Below are positions 35,877 to 45,089 of a DNA stretch of 64,000 nucleotides, one piece after another. The DNA is from Gordonibacter sp. 28C. Lineage in GTDB: Bacteria; Actinomycetota; Coriobacteriia; Coriobacteriales; Eggerthellaceae. The stretch spans positions 1 to 64,000 of the forward strand of contig NZ_PPTR01000004.1 in NCBI RefSeq assembly GCF_003339845.1, given 5' to 3'. Made by a program: the position numbers and the translations under genes. The notes under the pieces were generated by a model. The model was not told the DNA's origin. It did no database searches and was given only the letters and a program-made list of their open reading frames with translations. The stretch's first letter is position 1; every line of letters starts with the position of its first letter.

Positions 35877-38399
35877 ATGGACGCTGTGAAGGATCTGCCG
35901 AGCCCCGAGAACGCTGCGGACGCGACGGACGCCGCCCCTCAGAAGGCAGCCCCCTACCTGCAGAACCGCGAGCTCTCGTGGCTCACGTTCAACGAGCGCG
36001 TGCTCGACCAAGGCGCGGACGAGACGGTGCCCTTGCTGGAGCGCCTGAACTTCGTCTCCATCTTCTGGAGCAACCTGCAGGAGTTCTTCATGGTGCGCGT
36101 GGGCAGCCTGACCGACCTGTCGCTGGTGAAGAAGCACATCGTCGACTCGAAATCGGGCATGACCCCGACCGAGCAGCTGGACGCCATCTACGCGCGCTGC
36201 CACGAGTTGTACCCCATCCAAGAACGCACCTTCGAAGAGGTGCGGCGCCTGTTGGGAGAGCACGGCGTGCACCACCTGCGCCCCGACGAGCTGGACGAAG
36301 AGCAGCGCGTCTACCTGTCGTCCTATGTCCACAACAACGTCGTGCCGTTCCTGTCCCCGCAGATAATCAACTCCCGCCACCCCTTCCCCCACCTGGAGAA
36401 CGGCGCGCTGTACGTGGTGGTTCGCCTGAACGACGAGATCGAGCAGAAGCGGAAGGACGCGGCAAAGGCCGAGAAGGTGGAGAAGGTCGAGAAAACCGAC
36501 AAGACGGCCGTCAAAGAGGCGAAGAAGGCGAAGAACCTGGGCGCCGAAGGCGTGACGCTGGGGCTGGTGCCCATGCCGCGCCAATGCGAACGCGTCATCG
36601 TGCTGCCGGGCAAGGGACTGCAGTTCATACTGCTGGAGCATGCCATAGAGATGGTGTCGGCCGAGATATTCTCCATGTACACGGTGAAGCACACGAACGT
36701 CGTCTGCGTCACGCGCAACGCCGACCTCGACGCCACCGAAGGCACCGACGAGAGCGACGAGGACTACCGCGAGCACATGAAGCGCATCCTGAAGAAACGC
36801 TCGCGCTTGGCTCCCGTGCGGCTCGAGAGCGAGCGTCCTCTCTCGAGCACCGTGGGAAAGCTGCTCATGGCCCGCCTGAGCCTCAAGCCGCACCAGATAT
36901 ACGCCACCCCGGTGCCGCTGGACATGAGCTACACGTACAGCCTGGCGTCGCGCCTGCCCGAGAAAGAGCGCGCGGCGCTCACGAACCCGCCGTTCTCCCC
37001 GCAGTGGCCGGCGTGCCTCGACCGCAACCGCTCCATCATCGAGCAGGTGACGGAGAAGGAGACGCTGCTGTCCTACCCCTACGAGACCATGGACGCCTTC
37101 GTGCAGCTGTTGCGCGAGGCCGCGCACGACCCAGCCGTCATCTCCATCAAGATCACGCTGTACCGGCTGGCCAGCCAGTCGCACCTGGCCGAGGCCCTCA
37201 TTGCCGCCGCCGAGAACGGCAAGGAGGTCACGGCCTTGTTCGAGCTGCGCGCCCGCTTCGACGAGAGCAACAACATCGAGTGGTCGCAGCGCTTCGAGCA
37301 GGCCGGCTGCAACGTCATCTACGGCTTCCGCGACTTCAAGGTGCACTCCAAGATATGCTGCATCACGCGCCAGACCGACCACGGCCTGCAGCACATCACC
37401 CAGCTGGGCACCGGCAACTACAACGAGAAGACGGCCAAGCTCTACACCGATTTGTCGTTCGTCACGTGCGACGCCACGTTCGGGCGCGACGCCGTGGAGT
37501 TCTTCCGCAACATGGGGCTGGAGAACACGTCGGACAACTACGACATCATGTGGGTGGCGCCGCTGCAGATCAAACCGATGATCCTGGCGGGCATCGACAC
37601 GCAGATCGAGCACGCGCGGGCGGGCGAGCCGTGCGGGCTGTTCTTCAAAACGAACTCCATCACCGACAAGGACGTCATCGAGAAGATCGTGGAGGCCTCG
37701 CAGGCGGGCGTGCCCGTCATGCTGTTCGTGCGCGGCATCTCGTGCATCGTGCCGGGGCTCGAGGGCTGCACGGAGAACGTGCGCGTGGTGTCCATCGTGG
37801 GGCGTTTGCTGGAGCACAGCCGCATCTACGGGTTCGGGCCGCGCGAGACGATGAAGCTGTACCTGTCGAGCGCCGACCTCATGACGCGCAACATGGACAA
37901 GCGCATCGAGATAGCCTGGCCCATCCTGAACGACGAGCTGCGCGAGCAGATACTGGGGTATTTGGACGTGAGCCTGAACGACACGTCGAAGCTGCGCGAG
38001 CTGCTGCCCGACAAGAGCTACACGCCGCTCGGCGCGTTCGCGCGCAAGGACGGCGAGGGCGACACCGTGCTGTTCGACTCGCAGGAGTACTTCATCAAGC
38101 AGGCGCAGGAGCGCCGGCTCGCCGCAGCCGAGGAGGAGGCCGCCCGCACCGCGAACCGGGTGCGCGCCGCGCGCGAGGAAACTTCGGCGACCGCAACCGA
38201 GGTCGTGCAGGAGGCGGCAGCGGCCGTGGCGGCCGTCGAGGCGACGGCCGAGGCCGCCGTCCAGGCGGTGACGACGGCCGTAGGCGCGCCGGAGCGTAAA
38301 GCGCCGACGACGAGGGCCATCGCGGTTTCCCCCGCCTCTCACGAGAGGTCGCGCAAGCCCAGCCTGCTCGTGCGCATTTTGAGCAAGTTCGTGCGATAG
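35877..38399 (+). CDS. ppk1: Polyphosphate kinase 1
   Basis: Makes polyphosphate from ATP. Of 840 aa, the N-domain starts YLQNRELSWLTFNERVLDQ, the head domain follows, and the two catalytic PLD-like domains contain the phosphorylated-His region KVHSKICCITRQ and LSSADLMTRNMDKRIEIAWP. A Lys/Glu/Ala-rich insert (about 190-215) and an Ala-rich 90-residue C-terminal tail are additions to the family core. ATG 35877 follows AAGGGAGC. It is the second gene of ppx-ppk1 and ends at a strong terminator. Confidence 0.96.
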   Translation: MDAVKDLPSPENAADATDAAPQKAAPYLQNRELSWLTFNERVLDQGADETVPLLERLNFVSIFWSNLQEFFMVRVGSLTDLSLVKKHIVDSKSGMTPTEQLDAIYARCHELYPIQERTFEEVRRLLGEHGVHHLRPDELDEEQRVYLSSYVHNNVVPFLSPQIINSRHPFPHLENGALYVVVRLNDEIEQKRKDAAKAEKVEKVEKTDKTAVKEAKKAKNLGAEGVTLGLVPMPRQCERVIVLPGKGLQFILLEHAIEMVSAEIFSMYTVKHTNVVCVTRNADLDATEGTDESDEDYREHMKRILKKRSRLAPVRLESERPLSSTVGKLLMARLSLKPHQIYATPVPLDMSYTYSLASRLPEKERAALTNPPFSPQWPACLDRNRSIIEQVTEKETLLSYPYETMDAFVQLLREAAHDPAVISIKITLYRLASQSHLAEALIAAAENGKEVTALFELRARFDESNNIEWSQRFEQAGCNVIYGFRDFKVHSKICCITRQTDHGLQHITQLGTGNYNEKTAKLYTDLSFVTCDATFGRDAVEFFRNMGLENTSDNYDIMWVAPLQIKPMILAGIDTQIEHARAGEPCGLFFKTNSITDKDVIEKIVEASQAGVPVMLFVRGISCIVPGLEGCTENVRVVSIVGRLLEHSRIYGFGPRETMKLYLSSADLMTRNMDKRIEIAWPILNDELREQILGYLDVSLNDTSKLRELLPDKSYTPLGAFARKDGEGDTVLFDSQEYFIKQAQERRLAAAEEEAARTANRVRAAREETSATATEVVQEAAAAVAAVEATAEAAVQAVTTAVGAPERKAPTTRAIAVSPASHERSRKPSLLVRILSKFVR

Positions 38400-38415
38400 G
38401 TTCCCGCATAACGGA

Positions 38416-38450
38416 GGCCCGGCGCTGCAATCCGCAGCGCCGGGCCTTTT
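38416..38450 (+). terminator. ppk1 terminator
   Basis: GGCCCGGCGCTGC (38416-38428), loop AATCC, GCAGCGCCGGGCC (38434-38446), then TTTT. A 13-bp perfect stem 17 bases past the ppk1 stop. Confidence 0.93.
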
Positions 38451-38513
38451 CCCATCCGCGGGTACGCCCGTCCTCCCGTTCGACGTGGGCTCTTCCGAGC
38501 GTCGAGCCCTTTC

Positions 38514-39692
38514 TCAGTCGAACCGGCGCAGGGCGCGCCCGAGACCGGCCAGGCCGGCGCGCAGCACCGGCTCGGGAGCGCAGTAGCCCAGGCGCGCGTG
38601 GCCCGGCATGTCGAAACGGCTGCCCGGCACGAGCAGCACGCCCTCGTCTTCCAGCAGCCTCAGGCAGAACGCCTCGTCGTCCTCGGGGATGTCCAGTTTG
38701 ACGAACGACGTGGAAACGCCCTGCGGCGCCACCCACGACACGCGCGGCTCGGCGTCGATCCACGACTGGGTCACGGCCAAGTTGCCCAGCACGAGGGGAC
38801 GGTTTCGGGCGAGCACGGCATCGCGGTTCTCCAGCACGTGCACGGCCAGCGCGTCGTTCACCACGCCGCAGCAGATCATGGTGTAGTCGCGGTACGGGCG
38901 CAGCTTGTCGGCGACGGCCGGGCTCGACGCCGTCCAGCCGATGCGCGCGCCGGGCACCGAGTACGTCTTCGACAGGCTGTTCGTGGCCACCCCCTTGTCG
39001 TACAAATCGACGATGGAGGCGAAGTCCTCCGTGCCGACGAGCGGCAGGTACACCTCGTCCGCCAGCACGTAGGCGTCCACGCTGCGCGCCACGTCGGCCA
39101 CCTGCTCCATGAACGCGCGATCGAGGAACGTGCCCGTGGGGTTGTTCGCGTTGTTCAGGCAGATGAGCTTCGTGTCGGGGCGCACGAGACGCTCGAGCTC
39201 GGCGATGTCGGGGTACCACGCGCGGTCCTCGCGGATGCGCCACAGGTCCACCTCGGCGCCCAGGGCGCGCGGGATGTCGTAAAGCTGCTGGTAGCTGGGG
39301 TACTCCGCGATCACGTGGTCGCCGCGCGACACGAGCGCCAGCACCGCCAGCAGGTTCGCGCCCGTCGCGCCGTTCGTCTGCAGCACGGCGTCGGGCTCCA
39401 CCCGCTCGTAGAGCGAGGCTGCGGCCCGCTTGAAGGCGGGCGACCCCTCGATCCAGCCGTAGTTCATCTTCTCGGCGCCCAGCCGCGCGAAGAAGCTCAT
39501 CTGCGCCGCGCCCGCCTCGGCGTCTTGGGCGAAGGCCGCCTCGGCCGCGTCCGCCACGAGCCCATCCACGGCGCCCAGCGCCACGAGCTCGTCGAGCGTC
39601 ATCGACGCGATGGTCGACTGCGCGATATCGTAGGTCGCGCTCTTCTCGTGCACGTTGAGCCAGTCCTCGACTCCGAACGGTGCGATGCGCAT
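38514..39692 (-). CDS. PLP-dependent class I/II aminotransferase
   Basis: A 392-aa fold-type I PLP enzyme. Visible signatures are NGATGANLLAVLAL, EYPSYQQLYDIPRALGAEV, LNNANNPTGTFL (Asn binding the cofactor), YVLADEVYLPL and the Schiff-base lysine in NSLSKTYSVPGARIGW. The family with this N-terminus (MRIAPFGVEDWLNVHE) includes enzymes annotated as capreomycidine synthase-like, acting on arginine derivatives, but most members are uncharacterised. ATG 39692 has AAGGA. It lies 14 bases downstream of an amino-acid antiporter on the same transcript, so the imported amino acid is the likely substrate. Confidence 0.9.
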   Translation of the reverse strand: MRIAPFGVEDWLNVHEKSATYDIAQSTIASMTLDELVALGAVDGLVADAAEAAFAQDAEAGAAQMSFFARLGAEKMNYGWIEGSPAFKRAAASLYERVEPDAVLQTNGATGANLLAVLALVSRGDHVIAEYPSYQQLYDIPRALGAEVDLWRIREDRAWYPDIAELERLVRPDTKLICLNNANNPTGTFLDRAFMEQVADVARSVDAYVLADEVYLPLVGTEDFASIVDLYDKGVATNSLSKTYSVPGARIGWTASSPAVADKLRPYRDYTMICCGVVNDALAVHVLENRDAVLARNRPLVLGNLAVTQSWIDAEPRVSWVAPQGVSTSFVKLDIPEDDEAFCLRLLEDEGVLLVPGSRFDMPGHARLGYCAPEPVLRAGLAGLGRALRRFD

Positions 39693-39706
39693 GTTGGTTT
39701 CCTTCC

Positions 39707-41137
39707 CTAGAAGCTTATGACGCCCATGCCCAGCAGCACCAGTGACAGCACGCCGAGCGCCGATATAACCCCGATGCCCGCCTTTTCGCCGACGGTGAGG
39801 GCCTTCGCGCCGGCCTCCTTGCGCGCCCGCCAGTAGAAGAAGAAACCGGGTATGTAGCCCACGCACGTGAGCAGCAGAAACGACCAGCCGTTGAACATCA
39901 CGCCCACCACCTGGAACGCCACGGCCACGATGCCGATGCACATCTGCCCCCACTCGCGATGCTGCGCGGAGTACTTCACCTGATAGGCGGCCGCGAACGC
40001 CCACGTGATGACGATGGCCACCGTGCACATGGAGAACGCGAAGTTGTAAGCGTCTTCGGTGAACAGCAGCGTGATCATGAACGCCTGCGTGCACGCCCCC
40101 ACCACGATGAGCGAGATCTGCGGCGAGCCCTTCCTGTTCAGCTTGCTGAACACGGGCGGCAGCAGCTTGTGCTCGGCCATGAGCGACGTCGTCTCGGACG
40201 GCAGGATGGTGAACGACAGCCACGAACCCAGCACGGCGACGATGAGCGCCACGCTGATGAACGCGCCGCCCCAACCCGGAGCCATGCTCTCGAACACGTA
40301 CAGCATGGCCGGCTTGTCCAGCGCGCCGATCTCGGCGTAGGGCATGTAGCCGAACGGCAGCACCGACGCGCCCACGTACACCAGCAACAGCACCACGAGG
40401 CCGATGACCGTGGCCTTGCCCGCCTCGCTCTTCTTGCGCGCGCGGGCCGACACCACCATGGCGCCCTCGATGCCGATGAACGACCACATCATGATGATGA
40501 GGCAGTTCACGATCTGGTCGCCCACGCTGCCCAGGTCCGCGCCCTCGCCCGCCATGGCGGCCGCGTTGGCCGAAAGCTGGCCCCAGAAGTCGGCCGTGAA
40601 CACGCCGGCGTTGAACAGCACGATGCTGAACAGGATGAACACCACGATGGGCAGCACCTTGGCTATCATGACGATGGCGTTGAGGAACGCCGCGCTCTCC
40701 ACGCCGCGGATGACGAGGAACGTGATGCCCCACATGATGACGCTGGCAACCACGATGCTGCCGACGTTGTTGCCCAGCAGGAAGTACGGCAGGAAGAACC
40801 CGAGCGTGGACATGAGGATGGTGGCGAACGCCACGTTGCCGAGCCACGCCGACAGCCAGTAGCCCCAGCCGCTGATGAAGCCCGAGAACTTGCCGAAGCC
40901 CTCTTCGGCGTACGAGAAGATGCCGTGCAAATCGGCCCGCTTCGCGCCCAGGTTCGCGAACGACAGCGCCAGCGCGAGGAAGCCCACGCCCACGACGCCC
41001 CACGCCACGAGCGCGCTGCCGGGAGCGGCCACCTGGCCGATCTGCCCGGTGAGGGCGAACACGCCCGAACCGATGCACGAGCTGACCACGAGGCCGATGA
41101 GGCCGAACAGCCCGATGCCCTTCTTCTCTTCGTTCAT
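39707..41137 (-). CDS. APC-family amino acid permease (basic amino acid antiporter-like)
   Basis: A 476-aa transporter with about 12 membrane helices. The first helix IGLVVSSCIGSGVFALTGQIG carries the unwound G-S-G substrate motif of the APC superfamily. Further signatures are GIFSYAEEGFGKFSGFISGWGYWLSAWLGN and MMWSFIGIEGAMVVSARARKKSEAG (the GIEG motif). It resembles arginine/ornithine or arginine/agmatine antiporters, but specificity cannot be fixed from sequence. It is the first gene of a two-gene unit with the aminotransferase. Confidence 0.9.
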   Translation of the reverse strand: MNEEKKGIGLFGLIGLVVSSCIGSGVFALTGQIGQVAAPGSALVAWGVVGVGFLALALSFANLGAKRADLHGIFSYAEEGFGKFSGFISGWGYWLSAWLGNVAFATILMSTLGFFLPYFLLGNNVGSIVVASVIMWGITFLVIRGVESAAFLNAIVMIAKVLPIVVFILFSIVLFNAGVFTADFWGQLSANAAAMAGEGADLGSVGDQIVNCLIIMMWSFIGIEGAMVVSARARKKSEAGKATVIGLVVLLLVYVGASVLPFGYMPYAEIGALDKPAMLYVFESMAPGWGGAFISVALIVAVLGSWLSFTILPSETTSLMAEHKLLPPVFSKLNRKGSPQISLIVVGACTQAFMITLLFTEDAYNFAFSMCTVAIVITWAFAAAYQVKYSAQHREWGQMCIGIVAVAFQVVGVMFNGWSFLLLTCVGYIPGFFFYWRARKEAGAKALTVGEKAGIGVISALGVLSLVLLGMGVISF

Positions 41138-41331
41138 AGGGGATGCCTTTCCGCTCAGAGGGGATGTTGATGCGGAAAGAACGCGGTCCGACCGCGCCGC
41201 GGTCGACCGGCCAGCGCGCCGCGGCCGCGTTCCTCACCGCGACGAAAACGATCCCATGACCAGGCGACGCGCGCAATCGAATGCGCCGATCCGTTGCCGG
41301 CCCTCTTCCTGGCGGTTACGTTCGAGATCCG

Positions 41332-42690
41332 CTATCGCTCGAGGAACCACTTCCAAGCGGGAACGACCTCGATCACGCCTTCGGGCACCGCGATGGAATC
41401 CTCCTCGGTCATCGTGACCAGTGTCCCCGTTTCGAGACCGGCGTTCTTCATGGCCGCGGCCAGGTTGCCCATCTCGCTGCGGTACTTCTTGGAAAACTGC
41501 GACGCACCGCCGGCATCTCCCTTGCCCGAGCGCACCGCAACCTGAACGAGCTCGTATTGTTCGCATAGCGCCACATCGCCCACCACGAAGTCGACTTCGG
41601 GACAGTTCGAAGCCTGGTACGTGGCAACGACGTTCGTCCGGTCGGAGCCGAAGCGCCGCTTCAACTCCAAGAACACCGCCGTTTCCAACCGCTGACCCAG
41701 GTCGAGATGGCTTGCGGGGGCCACCGCCAACGCCAAACCGGGATCGACCGAATACACCTTGTACGAAGACTTCGGGTTGTCTTTGATGGACAGGTTGTAA
41801 TCGCTCACCTTGAACAGCAGGTGCGCGTCCTCCAAGTCGTCGAGCAGGGCGTACAGCTTCGCGTTCGACGAGGGAATGCCCGCCTGCTTGAACTCCTTGA
41901 TCTGGTTGTTGACCGAGAATTTGAGGCCCGTCGACCTTAACGCGTTGCGCGCGAAGCGGTCGGCGACGCGAAACGAGGTGGTGCCGAAGCGCTCGAGCAC
42001 GTCTTTGGTCACGATCTCCCCCGCATACCCCTGCAACAGTTGTATGCGATCGAGCAACGCCAAACGCTGAACCGCCGGAAAGCCGCCTACGAACAGGTAG
42101 CGGTCGAAGGCCTGCTCCAGCAAGCCCCGCTGCTCCGCCGCATAAGCCCCGGCCACGCCCGCCGCGTCCACGCCGTTGAAACGGCAGTATTCCCGAAAGC
42201 TCAAGGGCCACATTTCCTTGGCCAGCGAACGGCCCCTGAAGTTCGTCGGGATGTCGGTTGAAAGCAGCTTGGAGGACGACCCGGTCAACACGATGGTGAC
42301 CCGATGCTGTTCGGACACGCGGCGCACGAAGTTCGTCCAATAAGGCGCCTCTTGGATCTCGTCGAAGAAAAGGTAGCATCCCTCCCGCGCCTCGGGCACC
42401 AGCTTGTAGTAGGCGTCCAGAAGCTCGGAGAGCGTATGATCGCCGAACGGCATGATGCGTTCGTCGTCGAAGGTGAAATGAAGCAGGCGGTTGCGAGGCA
42501 CGCCCCTTTTCGCCAAGCCGTCCATAAGCTGGTACATGAGATACGTCTTGCCGCACCGCCGCACCCCGATGATCGTGTAGACGATATTGTTCCGAGCGGG
42601 CCTCGGCAGGTCGATCGCAACATCCTCGCGCGGCACGAACGGAGGAATATCGAAGTCGAGGTATTCCGCGATCAACGACTCGTAAGACAT
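41332..42690 (-). CDS. AAA ATPase with DUF4143 domain
   Basis: A 452-aa protein of the AAA_14/DUF4143 family. The N-terminal ATPase has Walker A IIGVRRCGKTYLMYQL, Walker B CYLFFDEIQEAP and sensor-1 TIVLTGSSSKLLS. A winged-helix middle part follows, and a C-terminal DUF4143 nuclease-like region (ETAVFLELKRRFG, EVDFVVGD, LVQVAVRSGK) resembles Holliday-junction resolvase folds. Physiological role is not established; these genes are often scattered singly. ATG 42690 is used; a TTG four codons earlier is possible. Upstream sequence is AT-rich (42710-42770, TACAAT on the minus strand), unlike the rest, suggesting an individual promoter and perhaps transfer. Confidence 0.9.
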   Translation of the reverse strand: MSYESLIAEYLDFDIPPFVPREDVAIDLPRPARNNIVYTIIGVRRCGKTYLMYQLMDGLAKRGVPRNRLLHFTFDDERIMPFGDHTLSELLDAYYKLVPEAREGCYLFFDEIQEAPYWTNFVRRVSEQHRVTIVLTGSSSKLLSTDIPTNFRGRSLAKEMWPLSFREYCRFNGVDAAGVAGAYAAEQRGLLEQAFDRYLFVGGFPAVQRLALLDRIQLLQGYAGEIVTKDVLERFGTTSFRVADRFARNALRSTGLKFSVNNQIKEFKQAGIPSSNAKLYALLDDLEDAHLLFKVSDYNLSIKDNPKSSYKVYSVDPGLALAVAPASHLDLGQRLETAVFLELKRRFGSDRTNVVATYQASNCPEVDFVVGDVALCEQYELVQVAVRSGKGDAGGASQFSKKYRSEMGNLAAAMKNAGLETGTLVTMTEEDSIAVPEGVIEVVPAWKWFLER

Positions 42691-42836
42691 GGCTTTTTCC
42701 AATCTTCATCGATATTTGAAGAAGATTGTATCAAATCTTATTCTCAAAATAAAGAAGTTTAGTTTTTTGCGATGGCTTTCGCTCTCTGCGATCCGCATAC
42801 GCGAAGGAAGCGGCAAACGGTCGGCAGAGCGTGCGG

Positions 42837-43076
42837 CTACGAGTCGGCTAGCTCGTCGAGGGCGCTCTCGAGATCGCGCCAGGCCTTTGTCAGAATGCTG
42901 AGAACGCCGCAATAGACGCGCGACGCGTCCACGTCCCGCCCGTCCTCGAGCATCGTCCCCGTGCCATGCAGGGCCCCGTCGACAGCGAAGGCGCATAGCG
43001 CGACCGCGTCGGCCGCATCGCTGACAAGGGCCTCCGCATCGCGCGTCGAATACGCCTTCGCACCGCACCCGTCCAT
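42837..43076 (-). CDS. 79-aa hypothetical protein
   Basis: Not recognised. The open frame begins MDGCGAKAYSTRDAEALV and is rich in Ala and Asp with predicted amphipathic helices (SDAADAVALCAFAVDGAL, SILTKAWRDLESALDELA). There is no signal peptide or membrane helix. A GGGAGGGGG stretch lies about ten bases before the ATG. Its composition (balanced charges, few Arg) is more protein-like than the antisense frames, but coding status is uncertain. It is followed by the ATPase gene on the same strand. Confidence 0.5.
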   Translation of the reverse strand: MDGCGAKAYSTRDAEALVSDAADAVALCAFAVDGALHGTGTMLEDGRDVDASRVYCGVLSILTKAWRDLESALDELADS

Positions 43077-43361
43077 AGCCCGTGCCCCCTCCCGTTCGTC
43101 CCGGTTCTCGGCCGCCCGTCCAACGATGCTTACCCTACCGCGTTTTCGCGCGACGGTCTACAAACCGGGAGTTTGCATCGCGCGCGACGCGCGTTGCGTC
43201 GTCGTTCGCGCCTCGTTCGCGCCCGCGCTGACCGGAGCCGGAGAGCTTTCAAGATTCCACGCGGCTCTCCTCGTCGAAGACCTTTCGACCCGCTCCGCTC
43301 GCTCAGAGGGCAAGGCGGCGCGCCTTCCCTTCGTCCGACCCCCGAGCCCTCCCCTGTCCGC

Positions 43362-44879
43362 TCAGGACGGCGGCGCGTGAACGGCAGCCGCCTCGTCGGC
43401 CGTGTCCGAGAGTCCGCGCTCGTACTCCTCCACTGCGTCGATGAGGTTTTGCTGGGAGCCTATCTCCATCTTCTGGTAGATGTGGTAGATGTGCGACTTC
43501 GCCGTCGACGGGGTTATCACCAGCCGCTCGCTGATGTACTCCGCGTTGCGACCCCGCGCCAGCAACGCGAACACCTCGCGCTCGCGCGGCGAGAGCCGGT
43601 GGCGCTCCATCAAACCCCGGTAGCGCGCTTCGAACCGCGCGCCCCTCTTCTCCTCGTCCCGCCTCCGGGCCGCCTCGCCTTCGCGCCGGGCCAGCAAGCC
43701 CGCCAACCGGCCGCGCGCCGTCGCGTCGTCGAAGCCGTACCATGCCGCCGCACCCACCGCCAATGCCGCCAGCACCGCCGAAGCCGTCTCGACGCCGCTC
43801 GCCGCCGACAAGGCGCCCAGCCCCGCGCAGGCCGCCGCGCCCGCAAGGAACCCGACCTGCCCCGGAAGCAGGCAAAGCGCCGCAGTGCCGACGGGCTGGA
43901 GTGAAAGCTCCGCGCTGGCCGCCGCCGAACGGACCAGCCCGTCGGCTATGCAGCACGACCAAGCCGCGACGGCAAGGCAGCAACACGCAAGCCGCGAAAA
44001 CGTCCCGCCGCGAGGAAGGAGCAGCAGAACGACGACGAGCAGGGGAAGCGCCCAACGCTGCGCCGGGGCCGCAGCGAACCCCGCGCGCGCGTCCGAAGCG
44101 CGACCGAGGAGGCAGGGCATCGCGCCGACGGCGCCGCTCGCGCAACCTGCCAGGATCGCCCCCACGCCCTGATCGAGCAGAACCGTTGCGGCGAAACCGA
44201 ACGCCGCGGCCTGCACCCCGGCGGAAACCGCGCTTCGAGCCGAGAAGAAGGAGAGGGCCGGGCCAGCCTCCGCTCCGTCCCTGCGCGCCTTCGGCGCCCG
44301 CCCCGCCAAGAACAGCGCGCCCGCCGCCGACAGCGGCACCGCGGCCGCGACGGCCGCCAAGCCCAACGCCGGCGACGACAGGTTCGACGCGCCCGCAAAC
44401 AGCAGCGTGCCCGAGCACGCGGAAAACGCCACCGACAACCGCGTGTAGCGCTCCTCGGCCAAACCGAAGTAGCCAACCCAGCACGCCAGAAGCGCGCTCT
44501 GGGACCAGCCGAGCGCCACGCCGCCCACCAACCAGCACGCCGGAAACGCTTCGCCCCGAACGGCGCCTGCTGCCCATGCCGCGAACGGCACGACCGCCAA
44601 GCCGACGCCGCCGATCCCGCTCGCCCGCCGAAGGCACGCGAATCGCCCTTGCGCACCGGCGGCGGCCAGGCCCGCGGCCAAACCCACGAGGGAAGCCAAG
44701 CGGGCGATCAGCGCGCCTTCGGAGCCGAGGACGGCCGCGAACGGCGATACGGGCATGAACGCGCCGCATTGCACCCACAAAACGCAGCCGGAGAACCCGA
44801 CTATCGACACCAGGCACGCCATGAGCGAGCCGTCTTCGCCCGTCCGGTCCCTGCGCGACGCAACACCCTCTGTTTCCAC
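43362..44879 (-). CDS. LuxR-family regulator with multi-pass membrane N-terminus
   Basis: A 505-aa regulator. About 400 residues form roughly 12 hydrophobic helices resembling an MFS-like sensor. After a charged linker (GEAARRRDEEKRGARFEAR) comes a C-terminal LuxR HTH: LSPREREVFALLARGRNAEY, ISERLVITPSTAKSHIYHIY and KMEIGSQQNLID. This architecture is a hallmark of Eggerthellaceae, where such genes sit beside reductases and appear to respond to their substrates. The start is GTG at 44879 with AAAGGGGGATGC upstream. It diverges from the molybdoenzyme operon with 210 bases between, so it most likely controls that operon. Confidence 0.9.
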   Translation of the reverse strand: METEGVASRRDRTGEDGSLMACLVSIVGFSGCVLWVQCGAFMPVSPFAAVLGSEGALIARLASLVGLAAGLAAAGAQGRFACLRRASGIGGVGLAVVPFAAWAAGAVRGEAFPACWLVGGVALGWSQSALLACWVGYFGLAEERYTRLSVAFSACSGTLLFAGASNLSSPALGLAAVAAAVPLSAAGALFLAGRAPKARRDGAEAGPALSFFSARSAVSAGVQAAAFGFAATVLLDQGVGAILAGCASGAVGAMPCLLGRASDARAGFAAAPAQRWALPLLVVVLLLLPRGGTFSRLACCCLAVAAWSCCIADGLVRSAAASAELSLQPVGTAALCLLPGQVGFLAGAAACAGLGALSAASGVETASAVLAALAVGAAAWYGFDDATARGRLAGLLARREGEAARRRDEEKRGARFEARYRGLMERHRLSPREREVFALLARGRNAEYISERLVITPSTAKSHIYHIYQKMEIGSQQNLIDAVEEYERGLSDTADEAAAVHAPPS

Positions 44880-45089
44880 GCATCCCCCTTTGTAACCGTC
44901 AGGTTTCAGTATCTGAGTGCGTGTCCGTTTCCGCTTTCAGTACGGCGGTAGGTTGTTTCCCTCGTTTCCATCTTAGTACTCTGAACTCGTGCTTGCTATA
45001 TATATTATGCAAAAAGTCACACGCCGGGCACGAAGCGGCGCAACAACCGGCAGGCACGGCCGAAGGGCAAGACGAAGACAGGAGGAGGC
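44880..45089. promoter_or_regulatory. Divergent control region between LuxR regulator and molybdoenzyme operon
   Basis: Contains three similar blocks: TCAGTATCTGA at 44906, TCAGTACGGC at 44937 and TTAGTACTCTGA at 44973, candidates for LuxR-type binding sites. An AT-rich TATATATATTATG lies at about 44997-45009, probably including the -10 for the plus-strand operon. The ribosome site AGGAGGAGG precedes the ATG at 45090. Binding-site assignment is inference. Confidence 0.5.

Noticed and set aside
42961-43380. 139-codon plus-strand frame beside the LuxR regulator
   Set aside because: It is antisense to the small protein and the LuxR 3' end, Ser/Arg/Ala-rich, and lacks a plausible ribosome site.
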